DNA of 46,983 nt from Deltaproteobacteria bacterium (lineage in GTDB: Bacteria > Desulfobacterota > Syntrophia > Syntrophales > JAFGHS01), in the NCBI GenBank assembly GCA_016928025.1, contig JAFGLN010000106.1:1-46983 (forward strand), read 5' to 3'. The notes under the pieces are model-generated. The model saw nothing but the letters and a program-made list of their open reading frames with translations. It did no database searches and was not told the DNA's origin. Positions 17,964-26,476 of this stretch are shown in pieces (position 1 is the first letter of the stretch; every line of letters begins with the position of its first letter). Made by a program: the position numbers and the translations under genes.

Positions 17964-18410
17964 TTAGATGAACAGGACATCGGCCTGGGCAAGGACCGGC
18001 GCGTCATTGATGCCGCCGCCCGTCATCGCCACAATATAGCCTTGGGATTGCAAGTCTCTGACTTTTGCTGATTTCTGATGCGGCGGTACTTCGGCGAAAT
18101 AGTCATTGAGCCGAATCTCATCGGATACCCATTTTGCAACCAAACGGTTATCACCGGTCAGCATCGCTTCATTGACATCTGTTTCCCCCTCTTCAACCTC
18201 GCCATCAGCAGGTATTTTCTCGCCCGGTTTGACAATGACGCAATTACTGATTTTCAGCATATCCAACAGAACGTCTTCCATCCTCCCGTCGGCCATGATC
18301 TTCTGAAAATCGGAAAATACACCAATCCTCATGGGATTAAACCCTGAAACGGGGGTAAGGGAAAGGATGAGAAAGGGGATAAGGCCGATGATTTGCCATA
18401 TCCCCTTCAT
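17964..18410 (-). pseudogene. Internally deleted copper/heavy-metal P-type ATPase remnant
   Basis: The 148-codon frame joins two distant parts of a CopB/CopA-type ATPase. Residues about 41-86 match the actuator region (KPGEKIPADGEVEEGETDVN, then EAMLTG). The next residues (DNRLVAKWVSDEIRLNDYFA and on to GGGINDAPVLAQADV) match the P-domain end and hinge. The phosphorylation motif DKTGT and the membrane helices between are gone. The hinge reads TGGGINDAP where the family has GDGVNDAP, a further inactivating change. The join falls on MLTG (18153-18164), which encodes the shared part of the family's MLTGES and LTGDN motifs, as if recombination removed everything between. It lies just after the superoxide reductase gene. 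Confidence 0.8.
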
Positions 18411-18443
18411 TTTATGGACATTATATTGTTTTACCGTGAATAA

Positions 18444-18839
18444 TTACTTTATCTTCACCGCTTTTGAGTTTTCCCAGAGACCATGGATATTACAATAGGC
18501 CATCGCGTAGAGAGTTCCGGAAGTGCTGATTTTCAGCTCGACCGTCACTGAATGATCGGTATAAACCGGGCCCTGATTGGCACCCTTCGTGGATTCTCCG
18601 TGAGCCGTAAACTCGAAGCTTCCCACTTGAAACGGCGCTTCATCCCCGTCCGTTTTAAAGAATAACTGTATCCAGCGAATGTGATGCTCCGTCGTATTAG
18701 GATGAGCGATTTCTTTACCCAATGAAACCTTGACTTGAAACATCTCATCGGCAGGGACTTCATCGGGGCACTCAATAACAGGTACATGTTTTTCCTTCTT
18801 CCAATCGCTGCTCTTGAATAAATCACCTATGTTCCCCAT
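18444..18839 (-). CDS. Superoxide reductase (neelaredoxin / desulfoferrodoxin class II)
   Basis: The 131-residue protein reduces superoxide to peroxide at a mononuclear iron site, an oxygen defence of anaerobes. Expected ligands are visible: His18 in EKHVPVIE, His46 and His52 in AHPNTTEHHIRW, and Cys116 and His119 in CNIHGLWE. The N-terminal rubredoxin-like domain of class I enzymes is absent. The ATG at 18839 has a perfect AGGAGG 7 bases upstream; the upstream TTG frame would swallow that site. It is followed by the decayed ATPase and preceded by about 220 bases without a gene. Confidence 0.93.
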   Translation of the reverse strand: MGNIGDLFKSSDWKKEKHVPVIECPDEVPADEMFQVKVSLGKEIAHPNTTEHHIRWIQLFFKTDGDEAPFQVGSFEFTAHGESTKGANQGPVYTDHSVTVELKISTSGTLYAMAYCNIHGLWENSKAVKIK

Positions 18840-19000
18840 TTCGAATCCTCCTTTCAAAACACTATAAATTTCTTGATAAACCTTTGAAAAATCATCTGTT
18901 AACGAAATGTATAGCCGGCCTCTCTAATATAAATTCTTTTATCACATTTTTGATAAGAAGGGAAATAATGAGCTTGATTATGGTCCAAAAGAGACATACC

Positions 19001-19044
19001 GCTTTCATGCCAACCCCGTCCGGATCAAGGGGTGGCGTGAAAGC
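19001..19044 (-). terminator. Hairpin after the TRAP dctM gene
   Basis: Arms 19001-19017 and 19029-19044 pair over about 16 positions with one bulge and one wobble around an 11-base loop. It lies 16 bases past the dctM stop, where an operon end is expected. The downstream T-run (minus strand, GTCTCTTTT) is short and displaced, so termination may be partial. Confidence 0.45.
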
Positions 19045-19059
19045 AGCTGACGGAAAAAT

Positions 19060-20376
19060 TTATCCGCCGAAAACAAGGGTCGGCAGCCAGGTCGCGATTT
19101 TCGGGAAAATCATGACGATGGCCAGCCCGACAAGTGAAACGATCGTGTAAGGGATCGCCGATCGATAGATATCGGCCATGGAGATGCCCGGCGGAACGAG
19201 CCCCTTCATATAAAAGAGATTGAATCCGAACGGAGGGGTCATGTATCCGATCTCCATGTTAATGGTGAAAAGGATGCCGAACCAGATGGGATCGAATCCA
19301 TAAGCGGTCACGATCGGCAGAAATACGGGAACGCAGATCATCATGATACCCATCGGATCGAGCACCATGGCCAGCAGGAAAATCACAACCTGAATAAAGA
19401 TGATGACACCCCAAGCTCCTCCAGGGATATACTGTACCAAATCCCGAATCAGGTTCGATGCGCCCATTCCCTGATAGGCCGCACTGAAGCAGTAGGCCCC
19501 GAAAAGGATCCACATAATCATGCCGGTGAGGCGAAGTGTCCTTATGCCCGCCTCATATAAAATCTGCCAGGTCAGTCGCCGGTATACGAGAGCCGAGATG
19601 AAGGCACCCAAAACGCCCATGCCCGCCGCTTCCGTCGGCGTGGTGATACCTCCGACAATCGATCCGAGAACGATAAAGACGATTCCAATGGGAAGGATCA
19701 CCGCTTTGAGGGCGATGATTTTGTTCCTCCAACTTCCCCGTTCTTCCCTGGAAAGGGCTGGCCCCTCTTGCGGGCGAAAATAGCAGCGAATCCCGATGTA
19801 GGTGGATACGAGAACAAGGAGTAAAAGTCCCGGGAATACTCCACCGGCAAAGAGTTTGCCCACGGACTCCCCGGTGATAAGGGAATAAAGGATCATGATG
19901 ACGCTCGGCGGAATAAGGATACCCCACCCTCCACCGGCGAGAATACAACCTATGGCGAGTTTCTTATCGTAATTCCTCTGGAGCATCGAGGGCAGGGCAA
20001 TGGCACCCATACTGGCCACAGCAGCCCCACTGATTCCGCACATCGCCGCAAAAATAGCACAGATCACACAAGTGCCGATGGCAAGTCCACCCCGGAGCGG
20101 GCCAAACCAGAGGTACATCATTTCATACAAATCGTTGGCGGCCCCCGACTTCTCCAAAAGCATAGCCATAAAAACGAAGAGCGGAACCGCCACGAGGGTG
20201 AACTTGTTCATCGCCCCCCAGGTTTGGGCCGCCACCATATAAAAGGCCTGAGGTCCCCAGGTGAAATAGATGAAAATGATCGAAACGCCCCCCAGAACAA
20301 ACGCCAGAGGCAATCCCAGAAAAAGGAAGATCAGCAGCGAGGAGAAAAAAAGGATCGTCAACAACTCAATGCTCAT
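19060..20376 (-). CDS. dctM: TRAP transporter large permease (DctM-type)
   Basis: The 438-residue hydrophobic protein has the DctM family loops: FAAMCGISGAAVASMGAIALP (about 109-128), GGWGILIPPSVIMILYS and TPTEAAGMG (about 235). It forms the Na+-driven transport channel of the complete TRAP system encoded here with the DctQ and DctP genes upstream. Its start overlaps the DctQ stop by 11 bases. The substrate cannot be read from this subunit. Confidence 0.93.
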   Translation of the reverse strand: MSIELLTILFFSSLLIFLFLGLPLAFVLGGVSIIFIYFTWGPQAFYMVAAQTWGAMNKFTLVAVPLFVFMAMLLEKSGAANDLYEMMYLWFGPLRGGLAIGTCVICAIFAAMCGISGAAVASMGAIALPSMLQRNYDKKLAIGCILAGGGWGILIPPSVIMILYSLITGESVGKLFAGGVFPGLLLLVLVSTYIGIRCYFRPQEGPALSREERGSWRNKIIALKAVILPIGIVFIVLGSIVGGITTPTEAAGMGVLGAFISALVYRRLTWQILYEAGIRTLRLTGMIMWILFGAYCFSAAYQGMGASNLIRDLVQYIPGGAWGVIIFIQVVIFLLAMVLDPMGIMMICVPVFLPIVTAYGFDPIWFGILFTINMEIGYMTPPFGFNLFYMKGLVPPGISMADIYRSAIPYTIVSLVGLAIVMIFPKIATWLPTLVFGG

Positions 20377-20908
20377 GGATTTCCCCCCTTTCTCCGGTCA
20401 TTTCAGAGGAAAGGCCGGCCGCCGTCAGAATATCTCTGACCAGTTTGGCGGCTCCCTGAAGCAGCAAAAGCATGGCGCCCAGCGGAATCATCATTTTGAA
20501 CGGATACAGAGGCGGCCGCCAGGCGGAATTCGAACGCTCCCATATGGAAATGGATTCCCAGGCAAGCGATCCGCCGTAGATGAGCATCATTCCACAGAAA
20601 AGGAAAAAAAGGAATGATGTTACGATGTCGACATACGCTTTATTCCTCGTGCTAAAGTGACTGTAAAGAATATCAACATTGACATGAGCCCCCCAGCGCA
20701 GAACATAACCGCCGGAAAGAACCACATACACGGCGAAAATCAATTGTGTTAGTTCGTTGCCCCAGACGGTGGGGGCATTGAAGACATAACGGCGGGTGAC
20801 CTCGCTCAGAACCAGGAGAGTCATCAGGATGATGCCGAACCACAGAACCCGGCCCACCCAGTCATTCATTGCATCGATGAAGTTCAACACAGCTAAAAGT
20901 TTGCGCAC
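20366..20908 (-). CDS. dctQ: TRAP transporter small permease (DctQ-type)
   Basis: The 180-residue protein has four membrane segments and the family motif EVTRRYVFNAPTVWGNEL (about 37-54). It bridges the binding protein and large permease. I chose GTG at 20908 because GGGAGG lies 5 bases upstream and the usual DctQ N-terminus follows; the longer ATG frame at 20992 begins inside the hairpin region. It is translationally coupled to dctM. A strong hairpin separates it from dctP. Confidence 0.88.
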   Translation of the reverse strand: MRKLLAVLNFIDAMNDWVGRVLWFGIILMTLLVLSEVTRRYVFNAPTVWGNELTQLIFAVYVVLSGGYVLRWGAHVNVDILYSHFSTRNKAYVDIVTSFLFFLFCGMMLIYGGSLAWESISIWERSNSAWRPPLYPFKMMIPLGAMLLLLQGAAKLVRDILTAAGLSSEMTGERGEIHEH

Positions 20909-20941
20909 ACTTTCCTCCCTAAAATAATCAGAATGTCTGTG

Positions 20942-20984
20942 GCCGTTCTTTGACGAGACAACACATCTCTGATCAAAGAACGGC
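20942..20984 (-). promoter_or_regulatory. Strong hairpin between dctP and dctQ
   Basis: Bases 20942-20953 and 20973-20984 form a perfect 12-bp stem (GCCGTTCTTTGA with its complement) around a 19-base loop. No T-run follows on the minus strand, so it is not a classical terminator. Its place between the binding-protein and membrane genes suggests RNA stabilisation or partial termination, favouring binding protein over permease. Confidence 0.6.
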
Positions 20985-21059
20985 TCTGACATCTTTGATC
21001 GATCGGCTGTCGCAGGCGTTAAAGCAATTGGCTGCCTCTAATCCGGCAGCGGATCGACT

Positions 21060-22103
21060 TTATTTTATCCGACCCATCTTTCGGTTGAAGTCCTTGAGCA
21101 TCTCAACTCCTTTTGCACATTCCGGCGATCTGCCGGCAACCTCATCCCATAATTTCAGGGCCACAGCCTGCATTTTTGCAAATTCAGCCGGCGGGAGAAC
21201 GACGAGCTCTACACCCTGTTCTCTCTGGATTTTGCTCAGGGCCAAATTCTCCTGGTAAATGTACTGATTGGTCCGCAGCCAGAACTCTTCTTCGAGGGTA
21301 CTGACGAGGATCTCCTGGAGATCTTTGGGCAGCTTGGCAAATTCCTTTTTGTTTATCACCCAGTAGTCTGTCGCGGCGATATTGAGAGCCGGTCTTAGGT
21401 GGTATTTGCTGATGTCATAAAACTTCATACTCATGCTGCCCTGGACGGCCCCCCAATGGGCGCCGTCCATAACCCCTGAAGCCAGGGCCGCGTAAATTTC
21501 GCCTCCGGGAACATAGGAGGCCGCCGCGCCGATGGACGTCAGGAAGGTTTGTAAGATGCCTGATGAACGCAATTTTAAGCCTTTAAAATCTTCGAATTTC
21601 CGGACGGGTTTCTTAACCGATAATTCTGTGGGATAGAGCTTATCTGTAAAATACATGAGGCCATGTTTGTCGAATTCATCCTTGACCATCTGCTCAAAAC
21701 CCATCCACTGATAAAAGTAAACCGCTTCCCAGACCTCGCTGAAATTCAAGGGAAGTCCAGAATTCACATTAAGTATCGGAACCTGGGCCAAATCATAGGC
21801 CGCTGACGTAACGGCCATCGGTACCATGCCCCGCTTCACGGCACTGAAATTTTCCTTGCCCGGAATCAAGGCACCTGCCGGGTAAGGTTCGATGATGAGC
21901 CGGCCTTTCGTACGTTCCTTGATGCGCTCGGCAACGACTACCAAGCTGTCCTGATACGAGGAACTGGCCATGGGCCAATGGGCCGGACATTTCCAGGTAT
22001 AGACTTTTTCCGCTGCAAAGCTCGTCCCACCGATCATAAGTATGGCCAAAAGGACAAGCCCCGACAATACAATGACACTGCCCGCAAAAACCGTTTTTTT
22101 CAT
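21060..22103 (-). CDS. dctP: TRAP transporter periplasmic substrate-binding protein (DctP-type)
   Basis: The 347-residue protein has a signal peptide ending near FAAEK (residues 1-31) and the DctP fold. PAGALIPGKENFSAVKRG (about 94-111) and the FKGLKLRSSGILQ stretch (about 169-181) hold the conserved arginine that usually binds a substrate carboxylate. SGVMDGAHWGA near 209 replaces the usual G.vDG stretch. AGGAGG lies 6 bases before the ATG. First gene of a dctPQM operon. Substrate is probably an organic acid; not determined. Confidence 0.92.
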   Translation of the reverse strand: MKKTVFAGSVIVLSGLVLLAILMIGGTSFAAEKVYTWKCPAHWPMASSSYQDSLVVVAERIKERTKGRLIIEPYPAGALIPGKENFSAVKRGMVPMAVTSAAYDLAQVPILNVNSGLPLNFSEVWEAVYFYQWMGFEQMVKDEFDKHGLMYFTDKLYPTELSVKKPVRKFEDFKGLKLRSSGILQTFLTSIGAAASYVPGGEIYAALASGVMDGAHWGAVQGSMSMKFYDISKYHLRPALNIAATDYWVINKKEFAKLPKDLQEILVSTLEEEFWLRTNQYIYQENLALSKIQREQGVELVVLPPAEFAKMQAVALKLWDEVAGRSPECAKGVEMLKDFNRKMGRIK

Positions 22104-22850
22104 GATGGTTCCTCCTTTGTGTTGTCATGTTCAATTGAAACACCATTTACACTTTAGACCGGGTGTGGAAGATAGAGGCATGGGATGAATAAATCCCTTG
22201 ATCTGTCCATTTAAACTGTCAGGAACAGCCCCTTCCGAACCACTTGTGCCTTCTTATAATGAAAACATTCCACGATCGCTGCCGGGCGAAATCGCATGCG
22301 CTGATGATGCGTAAGCTATCGATCGTTGATTGAATGGTGGGGATAAGATGAAAATCCTTTGCCATCTTTTCAATGTCCTCGCTTTAGTGAGATCGCGCTT
22401 CCGCCGCAAAAACCCATAAATATGCTGATTCAGCATTACACGTGAATCAGTCTCAAAATCAGACATGTAAAGAAACAAACAAAAGACTTAAGAGCAAGAG
22501 AGCTTATCTGAATAGCGTGATTATCGCTGAAAGTTCATTCTGCTTTGCGTCGTGATTCCGGATATAGAAGCCGCTAGACAATCGTCGCAGGAAATGATCA
22601 GCTCTTGCTCACCGACAAATATCTTTCAGGTTAAGATGGGATTTTCAATACTCATTGAATCTATTTCAAAAACAGTTTCAATGTCAAGAGAAGAATGTTT
22701 ATGATGGCGGAAAACAATCAAAGTTCTTTCATTCCATTGATATGGCTGCCTTCGGAATCATGTGTTTAGTAGGCCTTCGTAACAACCGGCGGCTAGCTTC
22801 CACAACGCTGTCATCGCAGCGTATCCGCATTTACCGGCACCGGAGAATGG
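22104..22850. other. Intergenic region without a supported gene
   Basis: About 750 bp between the dctP start and the stop of the next minus-strand gene. The longest frame (22254-22478, minus, 74 codons) has no ribosome site and no motif I know. A 10-bp palindrome TTCAATTGAA (22131-22140) lies upstream of dctP and could be an operator, but this is weak. The promoter of the TRAP operon must lie in the first part. Confidence 0.55.
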
Positions 22851-23966
22851 TTAATCAGCCCCGTCGGTCCGCGGCGCTCTTGAATAGCGTGTCAGCATGG
22901 CATCGCCTTGCTCCAGTATCCGGCCGGATGCCTCTTTTCCGGCAACATGCTTTTCCAGAAAGGCGATTGAATAGCGTCGGATAACGTCGAACTGCTCCGG
23001 CGTACCGCTGAGTAACCGCGCCCTGGGACCGTCCGCAAAGCCATTGTTAAACGAGAAATGATTCGCCCCTTTTACCTCCAGAAAGTATTTGGGAGGTGGC
23101 AGGTTCGTGTAAATTTTGTTAGCGATTTCCGTCATCGTCTGTGTCCCGCGAAGCTGTTCCCGTTCTCGCTGACCAAGATATAACATCGATGGCATCCGCA
23201 CACGGGCCAATTCGCTCTCCCGGAAGAGATAACCGCCGGCCCCGGTCGAAAACAGGAGAACAGCCCGGATACGGGGATCAAACCGTTCCGGGATCGTCCC
23301 GCATAACCCAAGAGCCGTGTAGCCTCCAAATGACTGTCCGCCGACAGCAATCCGGCTACCGTCGATCAGCCGATGAAAAACATCGGAGTCGACCATACGA
23401 TCAATGGCCAGTTTCATTTCATCCAGCCGGATTTGATATTTGCCGCGCCCTTCGGGGCTGGACGCTCCGATATCCCGAGCTTCCCGCCAAAAGCCTTGCC
23501 GGTTAAAATCTTCCACCCGACCGGTGCGAATGCGAACGGCGGGATAGCGGTCATGGTGATCCGGTGCCGCGACGATCCAGCCGCAGGCGGCAAGCCTTTC
23601 GGTGAAAAAAGCAGCACTGAGTCCGCTGCCACCGTAGCCATGGGAGAAGACCAGCAGGGGGTAAGGACCGTTTTCGGTCAGCGGAACGGCATCCAGGGCG
23701 GCATGGCCCTCCACCACTCCGCCATAGATCAATGGTTTGGGCGGGGCCACCGTCGGATACCAGACGGCGACCGTTAATATCTTCTCATGTCCGTCCTCTT
23801 GATACTTGAAATCAAGGACTCGATATCCGACATGGAACGACGGCGAGCATGGTCCTTCCTGCGCATTTAAGCCTGTGGCTGCATAGATCATGATAATCGA
23901 CATCAAAAAAACAACCATCAATTGATTCATTAATAAACGGTAATATGCAAAAATCTTATACGGCAT
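22851..23966 (-). CDS. Secreted or membrane-anchored alpha/beta hydrolase (PAF-acetylhydrolase/dienelactone hydrolase-like)
   Basis: The 371-residue protein has an N-terminal hydrophobic signal or anchor (about residues 13-34), then an alpha/beta hydrolase fold. LLVFSHGYGGSG (about 105-116) supplies the oxyanion loop, VGGQSFGGYTALG (about 208-220) the nucleophile serine, and KGANHFSF (about 299-306) the catalytic histidine. This pattern resembles bacterial platelet-activating-factor acetylhydrolase-like esterases. The ATG at 23966 has GAGGTG about 9 bases upstream. Substrate unknown. It is followed downstream by a gene gap and preceded by a glycosidase-like pseudogene. Confidence 0.8.
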   Translation of the reverse strand: MPYKIFAYYRLLMNQLMVVFLMSIIMIYAATGLNAQEGPCSPSFHVGYRVLDFKYQEDGHEKILTVAVWYPTVAPPKPLIYGGVVEGHAALDAVPLTENGPYPLLVFSHGYGGSGLSAAFFTERLAACGWIVAAPDHHDRYPAVRIRTGRVEDFNRQGFWREARDIGASSPEGRGKYQIRLDEMKLAIDRMVDSDVFHRLIDGSRIAVGGQSFGGYTALGLCGTIPERFDPRIRAVLLFSTGAGGYLFRESELARVRMPSMLYLGQREREQLRGTQTMTEIANKIYTNLPPPKYFLEVKGANHFSFNNGFADGPRARLLSGTPEQFDVIRRYSIAFLEKHVAGKEASGRILEQGDAMLTRYSRAPRTDGAD

Positions 23967-24047
23967 AAACAGGCACCTCTAAATGAACAAGTACTCTTTG
24001 GGATTCATTTCTGGCATCTTCTCAGGATAAAACCGCTAATTTGCTGT

Positions 24048-25288
24048 TTATTTTAAATCCAAGTTCATCTTTCCGGCCGCAATTTCCTGCCTGATGAATT
24101 TTCCGACATCGCTTAATCTCCCTTCGAGCATATTCGTGTAAACGACCCGGTTTAAGCGTCGGCTAAGCACAACGTAAGGCAGCTGCTCCAGTTCGGGGAC
24201 ATAGTCAAGGTAGCCGAAGAAATGACTGCTCCAGAAGAACGAGACCAGATCGATATGCTCCGTTTCGGCCAGACGCAACGTCAGCGTGATGAACTTCATG
24301 TCAAGAGGCTGCCAGAATGAATAGCTGTCCAATCGGAAGACGTTCGCAGACGCAGCGATATTATCCACCTGTCCCGGCCGCAGGATTTTGTAAAGCCACG
24401 CTTCGTCGATAAAAACCTTCTTTCCGTTTGCTCTTGCAATCCTTGCCATTTTTTTAGCATTGGATATAAGCGAACCTGTAATCGGATAGATATGGATGCA
24501 GATAAAATTGAGGCCGGTCTGTTCGGAAAGCCCTTTGGCAAAGGTCGTCGGACTCCACGACCGCTGCCTGCACCGATGAGGGTCTTGCCCCGGTCCAGTC
24601 CCTGGAGGGTGTAACGGACGACATCCACCATCGTCCGCGGATCGTTGAGTTCGTGCAGACCCGTCAGTTTGGCGTGCGTATCCGGTTCTGTGAGGAGGGT
24701 TAAAAAGTCGGGTTGCAGCTCACGCACGATCAAGTGAATCATATCACGGTATTCACGCTTGAAGCGTTCCAGATTTATGCCCCCGTAAATATCTTTGAAC
24801 GGACTGAAAGGCGTATCGGCAAAAAGGACGGTGACATGCGGCATCACCTTGATGCCCCGGGCATGGGCTTCCTCCACGACTTGTTTATAAAATGAAAGAT
24901 AATCAGAAGCGTGAGGAAAGTCAGGGCGCAACAGCGGATAGTGAAGGGCAAATTTGACTGACTGAATACCGATTTCCTTGAATCGGTCGAGGGATAGACG
25001 CAATGTCGGAATGGTATCCGGACTCAGGAGGGCCGGTCCGCGGTTTGCATTCGCCACCAGCAGATCTGCCGAAATCAAAGGCATGCGCTCCACGCGCCGC
25101 GTCTCCGGCATTTTTAACCCGGACAGCTCTCCTTCCATAACCATCTCGAGTTTACGATAAAGGTCTTCATAATCCTCCGGCACCTTATCAGCTTCGTTCG
25201 CACAGCACGGATAAGCAAATAGTACCAGCACCAAGCATGCGGAGAATAACACCCCGAACAATTGACCCAACAGAATTTTTACCCTCAT
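24048..25288 (-). pseudogene. Frameshifted TIM-barrel glycoside-hydrolase-like protein
   Basis: Two overlapping frames make one protein of about 413 residues. The first (from 25288) has a signal peptide, a barrel start (LDRFKEIGIQSVKFALHYPL) and TLLTEPDTHAKLTG with a likely acid/base Glu. It derails after GKTLIGAGSG, near 24560-24570. The second frame picks up with WSPTTFAKGLSEQTGLNFIC and holds VFIDEAWLYK with a likely nucleophile Glu, ending at 24048. One lost base near the CG of GGTCGTGG explains it. The two Glu positions fit clan GH-A retaining glycosidases (GH5/GH53-like), not assigned further. GGGAGG precedes the ATG. A sequencing error is possible, because both halves are otherwise well preserved. 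Confidence 0.75.
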
Positions 25289-25423
25289 AGTCCTCCCTCA
25301 CAAACACATCGGGCAACCGTTTTCTTTACGTTTGCCGCGCACTCCTCCCGCCAAAAATGGCTTAACTGCTCGGGAATAAAGGGTTTAAAATGGCTACTTA
25401 CGAATTTGTTATTTTTTATCCGT

Positions 25424-26173
25424 TTAAAATTTTGGAGGCCACCCGTCACGCAAAGGGTTAACGAATGTTTCCCGCCCTGCCTTAAAGCGAAAGTCACATC
25501 GGTCATCACCTTCTGCAACGGTGTGGTACCTCACCAGCCCTCTATCAAACGCTTTACTGACAACATAATCACTCAAGCACATGAACGGTGCCAGTTCCTC
25601 GACATTATGTGCTTTATAGAATTTGCATATGCCACAGTCCGTGATATCCAACCCATAATCGAAGTCTTGACCATTGCCTGTAACGAACTCACATACCCAG
25701 TCCCCAGGGTATCGCCGGAGTTGAGATTTCTCTGTGGCTGCCTTGAGGTGCGAAATATAACTTTCCCCGTATTTCAGCTTACCAATCCTCTTCAGCAACC
25801 ATTTTGGATAATCCGCCATCGTCTCATAGGTCCGGAAGATGATCTCCCCAACCTGATCTACGGATAAGCCTGCCTTTTTCAGCACATTATACGCCGCCAG
25901 ATAGTAAACGCCATAGTCAAGCCACTCCGTAAATATATTCTTTTTCCCGCCGATGTAGGGAACGGAAGGAACCAGTCCGGCATATGCCGTTTTGATTTCT
26001 TTCACTATGGTGCCTGCCTGCTGCTTACCAAAGCGACCGGTCAAAACAGTCTTCGTGCTTTGATAGAAGTTGTCAAGCGGGTCTGAAGGCTGGAAAAACC
26101 TGTAGGCCGTTCCAGCTGCCAATAGACCAACAGCGGATACCGTTGAGATTTTAAGAAACCGTCTTCTGTTCAT
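25424..26173 (-). CDS. ATC-hydrolase-like (L-2-amino-thiazoline-4-carboxylic acid hydrolase family) protein with Tat-like signal
   Basis: The 249-residue protein begins MNRRRFLKISTVSAVGLLAA, a twin-arginine-type signal, so it is probably exported folded. The body shows paired cysteines in DCGICKFYK (about 187-195), a further Cys in PFMCLSDYV and the terminal block AEGDDRCDFRFKAG. This last block is the signature I associate with the ATC-hydrolase family (PF14196). The role of exported members is not known. ATG at 26173 has GAGG 8 bases upstream; the GTG at 26182 abuts that site and is unlikely. Confidence 0.68.
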   Translation of the reverse strand: MNRRRFLKISTVSAVGLLAAGTAYRFFQPSDPLDNFYQSTKTVLTGRFGKQQAGTIVKEIKTAYAGLVPSVPYIGGKKNIFTEWLDYGVYYLAAYNVLKKAGLSVDQVGEIIFRTYETMADYPKWLLKRIGKLKYGESYISHLKAATEKSQLRRYPGDWVCEFVTGNGQDFDYGLDITDCGICKFYKAHNVEELAPFMCLSDYVVSKAFDRGLVRYHTVAEGDDRCDFRFKAGRETFVNPLRDGWPPKF

Positions 26174-26430
26174 TACCGTCACCTCGTTTTTCCAAACAAA
26201 TCAAACAAAGTCTCTGTAAATCCTAAATAGTCTTCGATGACTTTTATTATCAGCCTATTCTCGCCTTAATCATTCTACAAACTCTAAAATACGAAAGGCT
26301 TGAATGTTCCCATTTACCTATACATGGCTACTATAATATTCCATCATTTATTTATCAAATTGGCAATGATCCGCAAAAAAATAATGTACGTTAAGGCTGT
26401 CTGCCTTTGAATTTGACAAAAAATGGATCG

Positions 26431-26458
26431 AGGCAGGAACCCGAACAGGCTCCTGCCT
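26431..26458 (-). terminator. Terminator after the decarboxylase beta subunit gene
   Basis: AGGCAGGA (26431-26438) pairs perfectly with TCCTGCCT (26451-26458) around a 12-base loop. On the minus strand it is followed after seven bases by a run of T residues. It lies 18 bases past the stop of the beta-subunit gene, fitting an operon end. The rest of the gap 26174-26476 is AT-rich with no coding frame I can support. Confidence 0.6.
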
Positions 26459-26476
26459 TTAGGGAAATGAATCTGA

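Noticed and set aside
22254..22478. 74-codon minus-strand frame upstream of dctP
   Set aside because: No ribosome site, no recognisable motif, and odd composition; probably chance.
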